A stretch of 64,000 nt of DNA from Colias croceus (taxonomy: Eukaryota > Arthropoda > Insecta > Lepidoptera > Pieridae). The stretch covers positions 813,501 through 877,500 of the forward strand of contig NC_059565.1 in the NCBI RefSeq assembly GCF_905220415.1, in the 5' to 3' direction. A model generated the notes under the pieces. It saw nothing but the letters and a program-made list of their open reading frames with translations, did not search any database and was not told the DNA's origin. Positions 34,401 through 44,600 of this stretch are shown here, piece by piece (position 1 is the stretch's first letter; each line of letters starts with the position of its first letter). The position numbers and the translations under genes were made by a program.

Positions 34401-37104
34401 GCCCCCGGAATCACAGACACAATAGAAAATGTATTGTGTCGTGGTCGGATCGGGCCGCTCGGGGCTCAATGGGGGCAATAAGGCCGCGTATTGTACTATA
34501 TTCATGTTTTCCATGTTAAATTATAAATGTTTTTATTACTGGTATTGTACAATAAAGTGTCATAAATAAATAAATATATATGTTTTTGTAACTGGTATTG
34601 TACAATAAAGTGTCATAAATAAAACATGCTCAACTAATTTCCAAACTACTGAGATTTGTTAATAATACTTTGATGTAACTCTGGTCAGAAGTGCTGCTAG
34701 TAAGTGATAAGGCCTATATTTATTTATTTATTTGTTTTTTTAATTATTTATTCTATTACGTTATAAAGCTTTGTTTGTTTGAATGTGCTAATCTCGGGAA
34801 CTACTGGTCCGATTGGAAAATTTTTTTCAGTGTTAGATAGCCCATTTATCAAGGTAGGCTTTAGAATATACATATATCAACATGCTAAGAACAACAGGAG
34901 CGGAACAATGCGGGTAAACCGCGGGGCACAGCTATTGATACAATATACTCACTTGGATCATAATCTGGGAATGCGTCCTTTATTTTTAACGCAATTATTT
35001 TCTCTCGCATTATCGTTGATATGGGAGCTGACAAGCCACATGTGTAAGACTCACATTCATAGCTGAAAAATAAGGTATTTTTTGTCTATAGTTGACTAGT
35101 GGTCCGCCCCGGCTTCACCCGTGGTACATATTTCGCAATAAAAGGTAGCCTATGTCCTTTCTCGGGTATCAAAATATCTCCGTACCAAATTTCATGCAAA
35201 TTGGTTCAGTAGTTTAGGCGTGATTGAGTAACAGACAGACAGAGATACTTTCGCATTTATAATATTAGTATGGATTGACGATTTTGATGTTTGAATCTTG
35301 CCAATGAAGTTTCACTTCTGACACGTGCGCTGGGTACACAGTTCTTTTTTATTCTCTACCATGTAGTTAAAATAATATCAGGGGTGTTTAAATTTGTACA
35401 AATACATGAAAAGTTTGCTTCCTTGAATCTGCTATGCATGAATAAGTTGTTATAAAAATTAGTTTAGCTATCTCAGAGAAGTATAGCAACAAACACAATG
35501 ATAAATCTATACTAATATTATAAAGCTGAAGAGTTTGTTTGTTTGTTTGAACGCGCTAATCTCGGGAATTACTGGTCCGATTTGAAAAATTCTTTAGGTG
35601 TTAGATAGCTCATTTATCGAGGAAGGCAATAGGCTATATATCATCATGCTACGACCAACAGGAGTGGAGATTTATATATGTGTAACTTTACATTTACATT
35701 AAACAATAAAATGCTCATTCTAACTCCACTATGTAAAATAATAGTAGCTTGAACAGGTGTAGAGCATTCTTTTGTTGTTCTTTGTGCGTTCAAAAAGATT
35801 CTATGCAATGCGATAATACTGAAGAACACTGAATACAAGTTTTACACTAAAAGATCACAAAAGAATGTTCTTGCTCTAGCTCTATGTTTCGTTTGATGTA
35901 AATTCACTGTTAGAATAAGATATTAATAGAAGGTATTCTGGAAGAAATTATATTGCTGGGGTCCGAATGTCGAAAGACGCAGCCCCGAATCCCATCTCTG
36001 TATCAAATATTTTGGTACTACTAATATTACACAACAATTTAAACACAGTCTAACTTTAAGCCAGGGATCTGTCACATTAATAGTTGTCTATGTGAAATAC
36101 GACAAAACCAGATTTAAGAGAACCCGCGCTTAAAGTTAAACCCTGTCTAAAGTTTTTTGTGGTAAGACAGTACATGTTTAAATTTTAAAATATTCAACAT
36201 ACTTTTTCTTCTGAAATATTTCCTTTATGCTGCAAATAGTGTGGTCCCAATAATCCTCTTGAAGCACACCAAGACAGCTCACGCACACGTCAATCTTTTG
36301 TTTCTTATTCGGAGGATATAACGGACTATCATTACACAGAAACGATTCAGAATTCCGTTTATTTTGTGTTGAATCTTCTGATGGATTTGTTTGCATGTTT
36401 GTTTGTGTAGTGATGATTGATTCTTCTAAATTGGACGTTTTTACAGTATTCGTAAAAATAAGTGGTTCGTTATTTTTATCTGCATCTATGTACTGAAAAA
36501 TATAATATGCATGTATGTTAAATATTGTTTGTTGCGTGAAAAATTGTATATAAACTCTTATTATTCGAAAAATTATTATTATTCAAATACTTTGTGAAAA
36601 TTGGTTTGGCTGAATGGATTTGTGTCTCTTTCAAGCTAAAATAGTGGCGATAATGATTATTTCGCAAATTTACAATTTGATTTACGCATATACTTTTGAA
36701 GCTTGTGGGAAATTTATTATTATTAACAATACCTACATATTATTACGTTTAAAAAATAAGATTTGTTTAATTAATGAGCGCTATTATTGTTTTTTGTAAT
36801 AGATTTTTTTTATATCAACAATTACCGGTCGCTCAAACATCGTGTGCAAATAAAAAATAACAAAGATTGGTAAACACATTATTGGAGTATCCCATTTCAT
36901 TATTTGTAGAAAAAGTATAATCGCTTCTATATAACGTTATTATTCATGCATATATTGTAATATTATTTTATATTTACAAACCTTCTCTGCACATTTTTTA
37001 ACATCAGTGTAAACACTGGGCTTTTTATAGCCCATAAATCTAAAACAGCACACATCACAACATCCAAGCTCCTTACAAAACTGATAAAGAGGTTTGTTAT
37101 CCAT
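28470..37104 (-). CDS. pus10: tRNA pseudouridine synthase Pus10
   Basis: Isomerises uridine to pseudouridine in the T-arm (positions 54/55) of tRNA; vertebrate Pus10 also aids miRNA processing. Twelve minus-strand exons: 36982-37104, 36203-36492, 34953-35062, 34178-34311, 33418-33519, 32695-32813, 31585-31698, 30957-31059, 30288-30394, 29775-29871, 29170-29356, 28470-28665. The product is about 560 residues (human 529). Seen: N-terminal Cys pairs (CCDVCC; CVSC) expected for the zinc site, HAPAYLAGR, SRNLPQSPW, the catalytic-Asp motif GREDVDVR (residues 347-354), GRPFAIE, TPIRVLHRRPL and SAGTYVKEWLHGE. All junctions are in phase except exon 11/12, which is one base short: exon 11 ends in phase 1, while exon 12 must be read from phase 2. 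A missing G in the GGG at 28664-28666, or an unusual acceptor, would explain it. The first ATG is taken as start. AATAAA overlaps the stop. Confidence 0.93.
28961..29129. mobile_element. Hairpin-ended MITE, GTTACGC family
   Basis: GAAGTGAAACTTC at 28962 and GAAGTTTCACTT at 29119-29129, with a body containing TTTTTCGTTACGCG and TTTCCGTTACGCGCC. Copies at 43466-43681 (opposite strand) and 55519-55746. It lies in pus10 intron 11. Confidence 0.7.
29478..29750. mobile_element. Helitron cluster: C fragment plus inverted D pair
   Basis: 29478-29547 is a minus-strand C end. 29548-29620 is a minus D fragment joined head to head with a plus D element (about 29625-29750, CTAG at 29747-29750). This repeats the inverted D arrangement of 41-432. 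Confidence 0.65.
30010..30235. repeat. Degenerate tandem array of a hairpin-forming unit
   Basis: About four diverged units of AAGCAAAAATGAACCTTATT followed by CCCTTAAAATAAGGTACAA. Each contains the self-complementary ACCTTAT/ATAAGGT pair. In pus10 intron 9. Confidence 0.6.
30420..30595 (+). mobile_element. Helitron-like element, subfamily F
   Basis: F body (TTGATTGTAATGAATAGGC) and GGACCGCTAG end at 30595. The 5' end is slightly altered. It lies 24 bp upstream (on the gene strand) of pus10 exon 9. Confidence 0.75.
31107..31282 (+). mobile_element. Helitron-like element, subfamily C
   Basis: A full copy from TCTATACTAATATTATGAAG to GCAGCTAG, with host A and T at the borders. Confidence 0.8.
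31352..31530 (-). mobile_element. Helitron-like element, A/F hybrid
   Basis: CTAG at 31352-31355 and TCCCTACTAATATT at 31530, 55 bp downstream of the pus10 exon 7 donor. Confidence 0.8.
31782..31949. mobile_element. Foldback element, copy 1
   Basis: Arms of about 58 bp (AGAGTTAGCGCGCAAGAGCA at the left; TGCTCTTGCGTGCTAGCTCT at the right) flank a 50-bp core. A second copy is at 47961-48128 with the core inverted. Non-coding. Confidence 0.85.
32235..32634. mobile_element. MITE with CAGGGTGTCCCACT ends, complete, TA flanks
   Basis: The 400-bp longest copy of the family, with TA on both sides. It ends 61 bp from the donor of pus10 exon 6. Confidence 0.85.
32841..33057. mobile_element. Hairpin-ended MITE, GAAGTTATACTTC family
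   Basis: An A run, the palindrome GTGTACTTATGTACACGCG and GAAGTTATACTTC lead in; GAAGTATAACTTC closes at 33045-33057. A copy is at 55203-55384. It starts 28 bp from the pus10 exon 6 acceptor. Confidence 0.75.
33725..33906 (-). mobile_element. Helitron-like element, A/F hybrid
   Basis: CTAG at 33725-33728, TCCATACTAATATT at 33906. In pus10 intron 4. Confidence 0.8.
33916..34079 (+). mobile_element. Helitron-like element, subfamily C, 5' truncated
   Basis: Starts within GAACGCGCTAATCTCGGG and ends GCGCAGCTAG at 34079. Confidence 0.7.
34364..34625 (+). repeat. LINE 3' UTR-like block with duplicated tail
   Basis: The GGGGGCAATAAGGCCGCG block, then GGTATTGTACAATAAAGTGT, occurs twice about 57 bp apart (34524 and 34581), each followed by AAATA repeats. 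It looks like a LINE 3' end with a tandemly duplicated tail. Confidence 0.5.
34752..34934 (+). mobile_element. Helitron-like element, subfamily C, end decayed
   Basis: A C body, with the end GGCACAGCTATT in place of CTAG. It lies 19 bp from the donor of pus10 exon 3. Confidence 0.65.
35096..35274 (-). mobile_element. Helitron-like element, A/F hybrid
   Basis: CTAG at 35096-35099, 31 bp from the acceptor of pus10 exon 3. A MITE end (GAAGTTTCACTTC) follows at about 35302-35320. Confidence 0.8.
35506..35669 (+). mobile_element. Helitron-like element, subfamily C, 3' end lost
   Basis: A complete C start (TCTATACTAATATTATAAAG) that breaks off after AACAGGAGTGGAG. Confidence 0.7.
36050..36150. 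repeat. Possible small MITE
   Basis: AACTTTAAGC at about 36052 and GCTTAAAGTT at about 36129 form an inverted pair around a short AT-rich body. In pus10 intron 2. Weak case. Confidence 0.35.
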
Positions 37105-37537
37105 TTCGAAAACTTTATAACAATAGTAGAGATATAATTTTAAAAATTTAAAATGCTACACCTTGTGCTACACCAAGAATTTAAAGGTTAAAATTTAAAA
37201 TCGATTACCGACTACCGTGAACCATATGTCATCTGTCATTGATAACAAACGTCAATTGCGTTCCAATACACGCATAGCATGTAGCATGTATAAATAAAAT
37301 CTTACTCTGAGCATATTATGCTGAGCCAATGCTGAGCATAAACTTGCTAAAATAAAGTTTTAGCTTTATATATCCTTATTTTTAAATAATATTGTTAATG
37401 ACAAAGTATTTGTTTGCCTTTCCTTCACGTCGCAATGTAGCGATTTTATATTCATATAGGTAATTTTATATCGAGAGATGTAGGAAGTTGGAGAAGGATC
37501 TAATAGAATAATGATAATACCATCAACTCTTGTAATG

Positions 37538-37543
37538 TTTATT
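37538..37543 (-). promoter_or_regulatory. AATAAA polyadenylation signal of the 239-aa protein gene
   Basis: Minus-strand AATAAA 26 bp past the stop codon at 37569, a plausible position for the mRNA end. Confidence 0.6.
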
Positions 37544-37568
37544 TAAATATCAAGATATATTCACGTAA

Positions 37569-40182
37569 TTACGCCGCAGCCACTGTCGTGCCCGTGGCAG
37601 CTTCTGCTTTTTCGCCTCCTGTTACTGTAAATAAAATAAAAATATTTAACTACTAACCACATAGAATTACATTGAATATTACTAAGTATATTTATTACTA
37701 TAATCAATGATCTAATTTAAAAAAAATCTAGAATCTTTAAGAACATTGTTTGAATTTGTATTAGAGGTTCGGAATTACTTTTTCATTAATTTATTCGTAC
37801 ATGACAGAGATTAAATATTATAATATACAAAAAAGAATACAATAAATATTAAATACCTAGTGTTTAGGTAATTTTTTTAACTTACCACCTGTACCAGTTT
37901 CAACGGTAGTATCAGGAATTTTTTGCGTTGTTGATGTTGTTTTATTTCGTGGCTTCCATTTACTGCAACAATATGTTATTTAATCAAGGATAAGTTTAAG
38001 TACATATTAGTGAATGTCTGATTATATATAATGCCAGAAAAGAGGGTACCTGTAATAATATACTACTGTTTGGCTGTGTTGATAAATAAATAAATAAATA
38101 AAGGCTACTTTTTAATCATATTTTATTATTTCATTGATTTCATCCAATACCTAGCTCCGCATAACAGATAATAATTATTAAATTTGCTATCAATAATGAA
38201 TACTTACAATGTCATACGTGTTTTGGGCATATATCTGGCCGCCTGAGATCTGGTTTCCATAATCTCTCTGTAAATAAAATAAACAATAAAATCCCTTAAT
38301 AAAAATATCTAAAAAGTAAGTAATGCTTGGATTAGATGATTAAAATAAAAATAAAAAAGCAAACAAAACCGAACCTGTGGTTCGAGTAGCATTATTAAAG
38401 AGGTTGACCATGTTTCTTAACTATTTAGTACTTAATTAAAATTATAAATGTATTTACTTCAATAGATTCACACTGATCATAGCACTTGGCAGCCTGGCTT
38501 CAACAGGATTGCTGACGATGATAATCGCATCGTCTTCTGTCCTGTTTTCAAACAGGGGTGTTTTAATCGACACATCGTAGTATTCCTCTGATTCTTCAAT
38601 ATCGTAGTAAATGTCGTTGGGTATTTGCTGTAACATTTTACAAGGAAAGACAAATTCTTTTTACATAATAAAAGAAGGCTTTTGCAAGAGCAAAAGTTTC
38701 TTGGACACTATTTTCTTTATAGCCTTACTTATAAGATCAGGGTTATGCAGATTTCTAAAACGCAAAACTTTTCTTAAATACGCCAAACCTTTTGTTTCTT
38801 GGACAAGCTTCAACATATCAGTTTTTTGATACAACTTTTATCTTGGAAACATTTGTCGTAACTCTTAAGGCCTTATAAACTAACCTTTTTCAAACTCGGG
38901 AACAGTTTTAGACTTTCCTTGATACTCATGCGTCTAGTGGACTGGGATAGAGCCCGTCTGATTGCCCGTCTGACTGGCCCTAAACCTTCGCTTTGCCGGA
39001 TAAGAGTGAGGAGACGGATTACGGATTCATAGTCCCATTCCTTGGAGTCCACGTAGCCGGGAGGCGCTGATTCTATCTTGGCTACAAGGAAAGGAGTGCT
39101 AATTTCTGGTATTTAATAAATTAACAAACTGTATAACAGAGTAGTGAGTTATACTAAGGATGATAGTAACTACCATAAAATTCAAAATTCAAAATTCATT
39201 TATTCATTGCTTGAACACGTACATTAGATGTTTTACAAAGTAAAGAAATGACTAAAGAATATTTTATATCTATTTCAAACTGTTTCTGAGTTGTGTAATG
39301 GAAATGTTTGTGTCCATTTGAAATATCATAATAATCGTTTTTGAATGCACGTGAAATTCTATCAAAATTGGTCCAGCCGTTTCGCAGGTACAGCAAAAAT
39401 TTGCCTAACGTATTTTAAAATTAATTTTAAACCGGTAGAGTCATCATTCTCTTTTATTCTGTACACTAAACAAATTTGTCTAACCATCTTACCTTTTAAC
39501 TGTACATTAGGTATTTTCTGCAAGTCCTGAATGAAATTCTGTTTATGATATTCAACCAGCCTGTCTAGCCAGCCAGATTTACGGATTTCTAGACTGGACT
39601 GACTTATAGCTATAATGTATGCGTGTATTGTGAGCCATTTCTGTAATGGAAAATAGGAAAATAAATGTATTTATAATTCTAATCCTAACTGAATACCTTA
39701 AGAGTTATAATAAACTAGCTTTCCGCCCGCGGATTAGCCCGTTTTGTCAAAGAAAAACCCGCATAGTTCCCGTTCCCGTGGGATTTCCGGGATTGCGTCA
39801 TTTTCCCGGGATAAAAAGTAGCCTATGTCCTTTCTCTGGTATCAAAATATCTCCATACCAAATTTCATGTAAATTTGTTCAGTAGTTTAGGCGTGATCGA
39901 GTAACAGACAGACAGACAGACAGAGTTACTTTCGCATTTATAATATTAGTATGGATTAAAAACTATAAACGAAAAGGTTTGAGAATGTCTTTTTTTAAAG
40001 GAAAGATCGTATATTATTTGGCGAAAAGATAGTCTGGTTTGACAAATAGACACAATTTCACAAATCCTACGTAAGTTTGTACACGGGTTCGGGAACGTAA
40101 TGCAAATTAATGTTTTGAAAGGCTTTTCAGTCTGTTCTAAGTATAAAATTTTCATAAAAATAATACTTACAAATGAAAACAT
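37569..40182 (-). CDS. Unrecognised protein, probably secreted (239 aa)
   Basis: Seven minus-strand exons join in phase: 40171-40182, 39493-39640, 38885-39081, 38458-38627, 38208-38267, 37886-37962, 37569-37624. The start ATG is the first in frame; an upstream ATG opens a three-codon uORF. Residues 1-19 (MFSFKWLTIHAYIIAISQS) look like a signal peptide. The rest is hydrophilic: a basic stretch with RR pairs near residues 85-105, an acidic Tyr/Glu stretch (IEESEEYYDV), and a Thr/Ala/Gly-rich tail ending TTVAAA. There is no membrane segment beyond the signal, few Cys and no motif I can name. It could be a lepidopteran-specific secreted or cuticle-associated protein. It is 0.46 kb upstream of pus10 on the same strand and divergent from the SLC37 gene. 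Confidence 0.75.
39715..39955 (-). mobile_element. Helitron-like element, subfamily A
   Basis: A full 241-bp copy with CTAG at 39715-39718. It sits in intron 1 of the 239-aa protein gene. Confidence 0.82.
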
Positions 40183-40244
40183 AACTAAATGCGATAAACG
40201 ATTATTAGAAAAGCGTTTATGATTTAATTGCACAGTTCGTTAAC

Positions 40245-40252
40245 TATCGATA
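40245..40252. promoter_or_regulatory. DRE-like palindrome TATCGATA
   Basis: TATCGATA, the recognition sequence of DREF in insects, lies 63 bp upstream of the start codon of the 239-aa protein gene, with a second TATCGAT at about 40283. Common in core promoters of broadly expressed insect genes. No expression evidence here. Confidence 0.4.
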
Positions 40253-40817
40253 CATTATGAAGCAATTAACATTATCAGATATGTTATCGATTTTCAATGG
40301 ATTTTTGATATTAGAATTTTCGTTATATCGAACATCAGAATATATTTACAATGAAAGAAAGTGGAAGAAAGTGGTGTCTACTGTACCATCACAAACGGTT
40401 AAAATAACGAATACTCTTTTTAAATTCAAATGTTACGCAAGGACGGATATGCCAAAACGTACGAAAAAGTGAAGTCCCATGTCCCATGTCGGGTAAGGGG
40501 CAGATGCTGGATGCATTATACATCTGTTTCACTGATCGATTTTCTTTACAACGTACAAAACTGGCTATTATTATAGCATATTTTTACATTTTACTTATAA
40601 TTTAGTTTAGTTTTTAATCCATCCATAAATCAGAAGAAAACAAAATGAGACTTCATTGAATAATAATTTAAGGTATGCAAGTATGCATTTGTCTAACGTT
40701 TAACCTATTTTTAAAACATGCAAGTAGATGCAAGATGACGAAACCAAGAAAATCTGTATTAAATAGCTGCTCTATTATCACAGTCTATTATTATCACAGT
40801 CTAATAATTATTAGGTA

Positions 40818-41062
40818 CTAGCTTTCCACCCGCGGCTTCGCCCGCGCAGTCAATGAAAAACCCGCATAGTTCCCGTTCCCGTGGGATTTCCGGGATAAAA
40901 CCTATCCTATGTCCCGGGGTAAAAAGTAGCCTATGTCCTTTCTCGGGTATCAAAATATCTCTATACCAAATTTCATGCAAAGTAGTAGTTAAGGCGTGAT
41001 TGAGTAACAGACAGACAGACAGACAGAGTTACTTTCGCATTTATAATATTAGTTAGTATGGA
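40818..41062 (-). mobile_element. Helitron-like element, subfamily A
   Basis: CTAG at 40818-40821. It has a small deletion near 40985 and a duplicated TTAG near the 5' end. It lies in the divergent promoter region between two genes. Confidence 0.78.
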
Positions 41063-41628
41063 TAATGTACTTTGTTGAGACACGCTATATTATAATGACT
41101 ACTAATAATAATTAATTTGTTTTTAAATTATATAATGTGCGGTTTGTGGCGTGATTATCTCTATTTATAGCAAGTTTGAAGTTACTATTTTCTTTTGCCT
41201 ATTTGTCATTTCTTCAATTATTTTACTAATTTATCATGCAGACCGTGTAAAGGAACGTTATCACTTGCAATTTGCAAAATTTTAGTTGACATTTGATCAT
41301 GACGTGATTGTGACGTTTGGCATTTAAAAAGAGGACGTGTCAAATGATGAACGGGATTTGTGTTCGTAAACGAAAGTGAATTTTGTAAATAAAAGCAAAC
41401 AAAATAACAATTATTAATCCCGCTGAATTCACCGCACAGTTATAAACCGTAAATAAGTGTCAAAGTTACGAGTTACGAGTTTTATTTCGAGTGTGAATAA
41501 ATTATTGTTTTATTCATAAACAAAGTAGGTACAGGAACAATGCGTGTGGGATATTCGAAATTTGAATGACTCGGTGTGTTGGTGCCGCGAAAAAATTAAT
41601 GAGAAAAAAGTTTTTACATTTTTTTAAA

Positions 41629-44600
41629 ATGACTGGTGTACACAGAGACGCGCCGATCGGAATTCAGTGTTTACAAAAACTTAGTTCATGGCTTTGTCCT
41701 CGATGGCAAATAAACAGATTACGATGGTAAGTTTATATTTATAAATAATTATTATATAGTCTGTTATCTGTAGTATCTACCAGAAATTAATTTATCTCAG
41801 AAGTTTCTGAACTACATTCTCTTGTTACCTTGAATAAAAAAAGAGAAAAAATTAAATAAATTTTACTAGTTATATTATAAAAATTGAGAATTTACAAATA
41901 ACTACATTCATGCCTAACAAGTGAAAAAATTCTTACATTAATTACAAATACATATGAGTATTTGAAAATACTCAAAAAGTTACACAATAAACTTATAGGC
42001 TGGTTGCAGAGGTTGACCGACCATCAGTGCGTACGTCAGTCGCGCTTGTCATATGTATGGAAATTCATAAAACCGTTCGTAGCTAGACCGACCATACGCA
42101 CGCGTATTGTCATGCGCATTAGTGTCATAGTCATACACATTGTTGATGCATATCATCGGGACCGACGGTACGCACTGATGGTCGGTCAAGCTCTGCAACC
42201 AGCCATAATGTTTTACAATACCTACCTAATTATTCTTTTTAAATATATTATCTTCATTTTTCATACAAAGCATCTGTACAACTAAAGCCTTATTCAAATA
42301 CATTAAAACAATAGAAACGCTGTTATCTATACATTGTGCCAGATCTAATAAATTATTACACATTACACATATTTACATAATATAGTTTGAAGGAAATAAT
42401 ATTTGAAGTTTGAACATATGGCCCAAACAGGTGGTTCAATTCATGAGATTACTAGCTGTCCCGGCAAACATTGTTCTGCTTTACTCTTATCACTTAGGGT
42501 TATGAAAAATAGGTGTTGGCTGTTTCTCAGAGCTACCCAATATGTACAGAAAATTTCATGAGAATCGGTCCAGCTGTTTGGAGGAGTACGGTAACTAACA
42601 TTGTGACCCGGGAATTTTATATATTAGATACTAGCTTTCGCCTGTGGCTTTGTCCACATAGTCTAGGGAAAACCCGCATATATCATGTTCCCATGAAATT
42701 TACAGGATAAAACATATATTTTGTCCTCCTTCAGATTTGAAGCTATATCTGTACCAAATTTGAAGTAAATCCATGCTGTACTGCTATAAAAATGGAGAAC
42801 AGACATACGGACAGACTTTCACATGTACATAAGATTAAATTGCATTACATATTGATTTAAAAAGCTTACACAAAATGTGATGTTTGCTAAAGTACTCAGG
42901 AAGTATTGATTGCTTGATAAAAAAGTAATTCAATTTTATTTGTATAGTTAGATAAAGATTAGATATGTTACAATAATATCTAATTATGATACTTTTTGCA
43001 TATATTTTTTTATCTGATAAGAGTTAATGTAATATTCTTGTATAGTAGGCAATGTCACTTAAAAATATTGTAGTTAGTACAGTGGTAAAATATAACTACT
43101 GCAAGATGTGTTAAATAATTGCGGAGAAGCGAGGTGCAAATAAACAAAACTATTAATGATAAGGCCCTGGTTCTAATTTTGAACTTAAAAAATATAGCCT
43201 ACTATGTAGATTTCCGCCCGCGGCTTCGCACATAGAGTTCCCATTCTTGTGGGATATCCAGGATTAAAAGTAGCCTATGTCTTATTCTGGGTCTTCAGCT
43301 ACCCAAATTCCAAATTTCATTGTAATCGGTTCAGTAGTTTTTACGTAAAAGAATAACAGGCATCCATCCATCCATCATGACAAATTTTCGCATTTATAAT
43401 AAATTTTTGCATTTATAATATTAAGTAGTAGGATACTTATCTATAGATACATTTTTAAATAAAAAAAAATGTGTGTGTGTACTAGTGTACACACGTGATA
43501 CGTAAGAAGTGAAACTTCTTTATGACCTTATTTTTCAAAAAATAATTTACTATATGCAACTTTACAGAAATACGTCGAATCACGCGTGGTAGGGATAAGA
43601 AAAAGATGGCGCGTAACGGAAAAATGTCACGCGTAACGAAAAAATGTTTTTTTCCAACCCCGATAAAGAAGTTTCACTTTAAAAAGATCTTTACAAATGG
43701 AAAATGCAATGCAAAATGGAAATTGCATAGCTTTCAATGGATGATGTTAACACTTGACTATGCATGAATAATACAGGGTGTCTCAAAAGAAAGTTTATAT
43801 TTTGTGGATGAATAAAAAAAAAAAGTAAGCGGTGTATTGAAAAAATGTTTATTCATTATTAAAGTGCATAATATGGGAATTTATTTCTTAAAAATAATAT
43901 CGTCCAAATGCAGTCCATTGCGTTCACGGCACTCATTTAATCGAACACTAAAATTATTTATGACACCTCGGCAGGTAGACACAGTGACGGCTGCCATTTC
44001 GTGTCGGATATTTTCTTTTGGTTTTTTGGCATACACTTTAGATATAAGATACCCCCACAAGAAAAAGTCCATGGGAGTTAAATCAGGGCTGCGTGGAGGC
44101 TAATTTATATCACCTCTCCTAGAGATCAATTTTCCCGGAAAAATTTCATGAATTCGAGGTAAAGACATATTGGATGTGTGTGATGTAGCTCCGTCTTGCT
44201 GCAACCATGTTCTCTGGTTATAGCCAGGAAAGTTTTGCAGTGCAGGCACTAAAAACTCGTCTACCATCGCTCTGAATTTACTGTAACTGCACGCCCCCTT
44301 TCGTCTTCGAAAAAGTAAGGGCCAATAATTCCTCGCTAATTTCTATTCTTGTTAATTTCTTGTGGGGGGATTCTTAAATCTAAAGTGTATGCCAACAAAC
44401 CAACTTCTCTAGAGCATTTAAAAGAAAATATCCAGCACGAAATGGCAGCCATCACTGTGTGTACCTGCCGAGCTGTCATAAATACTGTAATTTTACTGTT
44501 CGATTAAATGAGTGCCGTGAACGCAATGGACTGCATTTGGACGATATTATTTTTAAGAAATAAATTCCCATATTATGCACTTTAATAATTAATAAACATT

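Noticed and set aside
40257..40472. 71-codon plus-strand frame starting MKQLTLSD
   Set aside because: It overlaps the promoter of the minus-strand gene, has no recognisable motif and no continuing exons.
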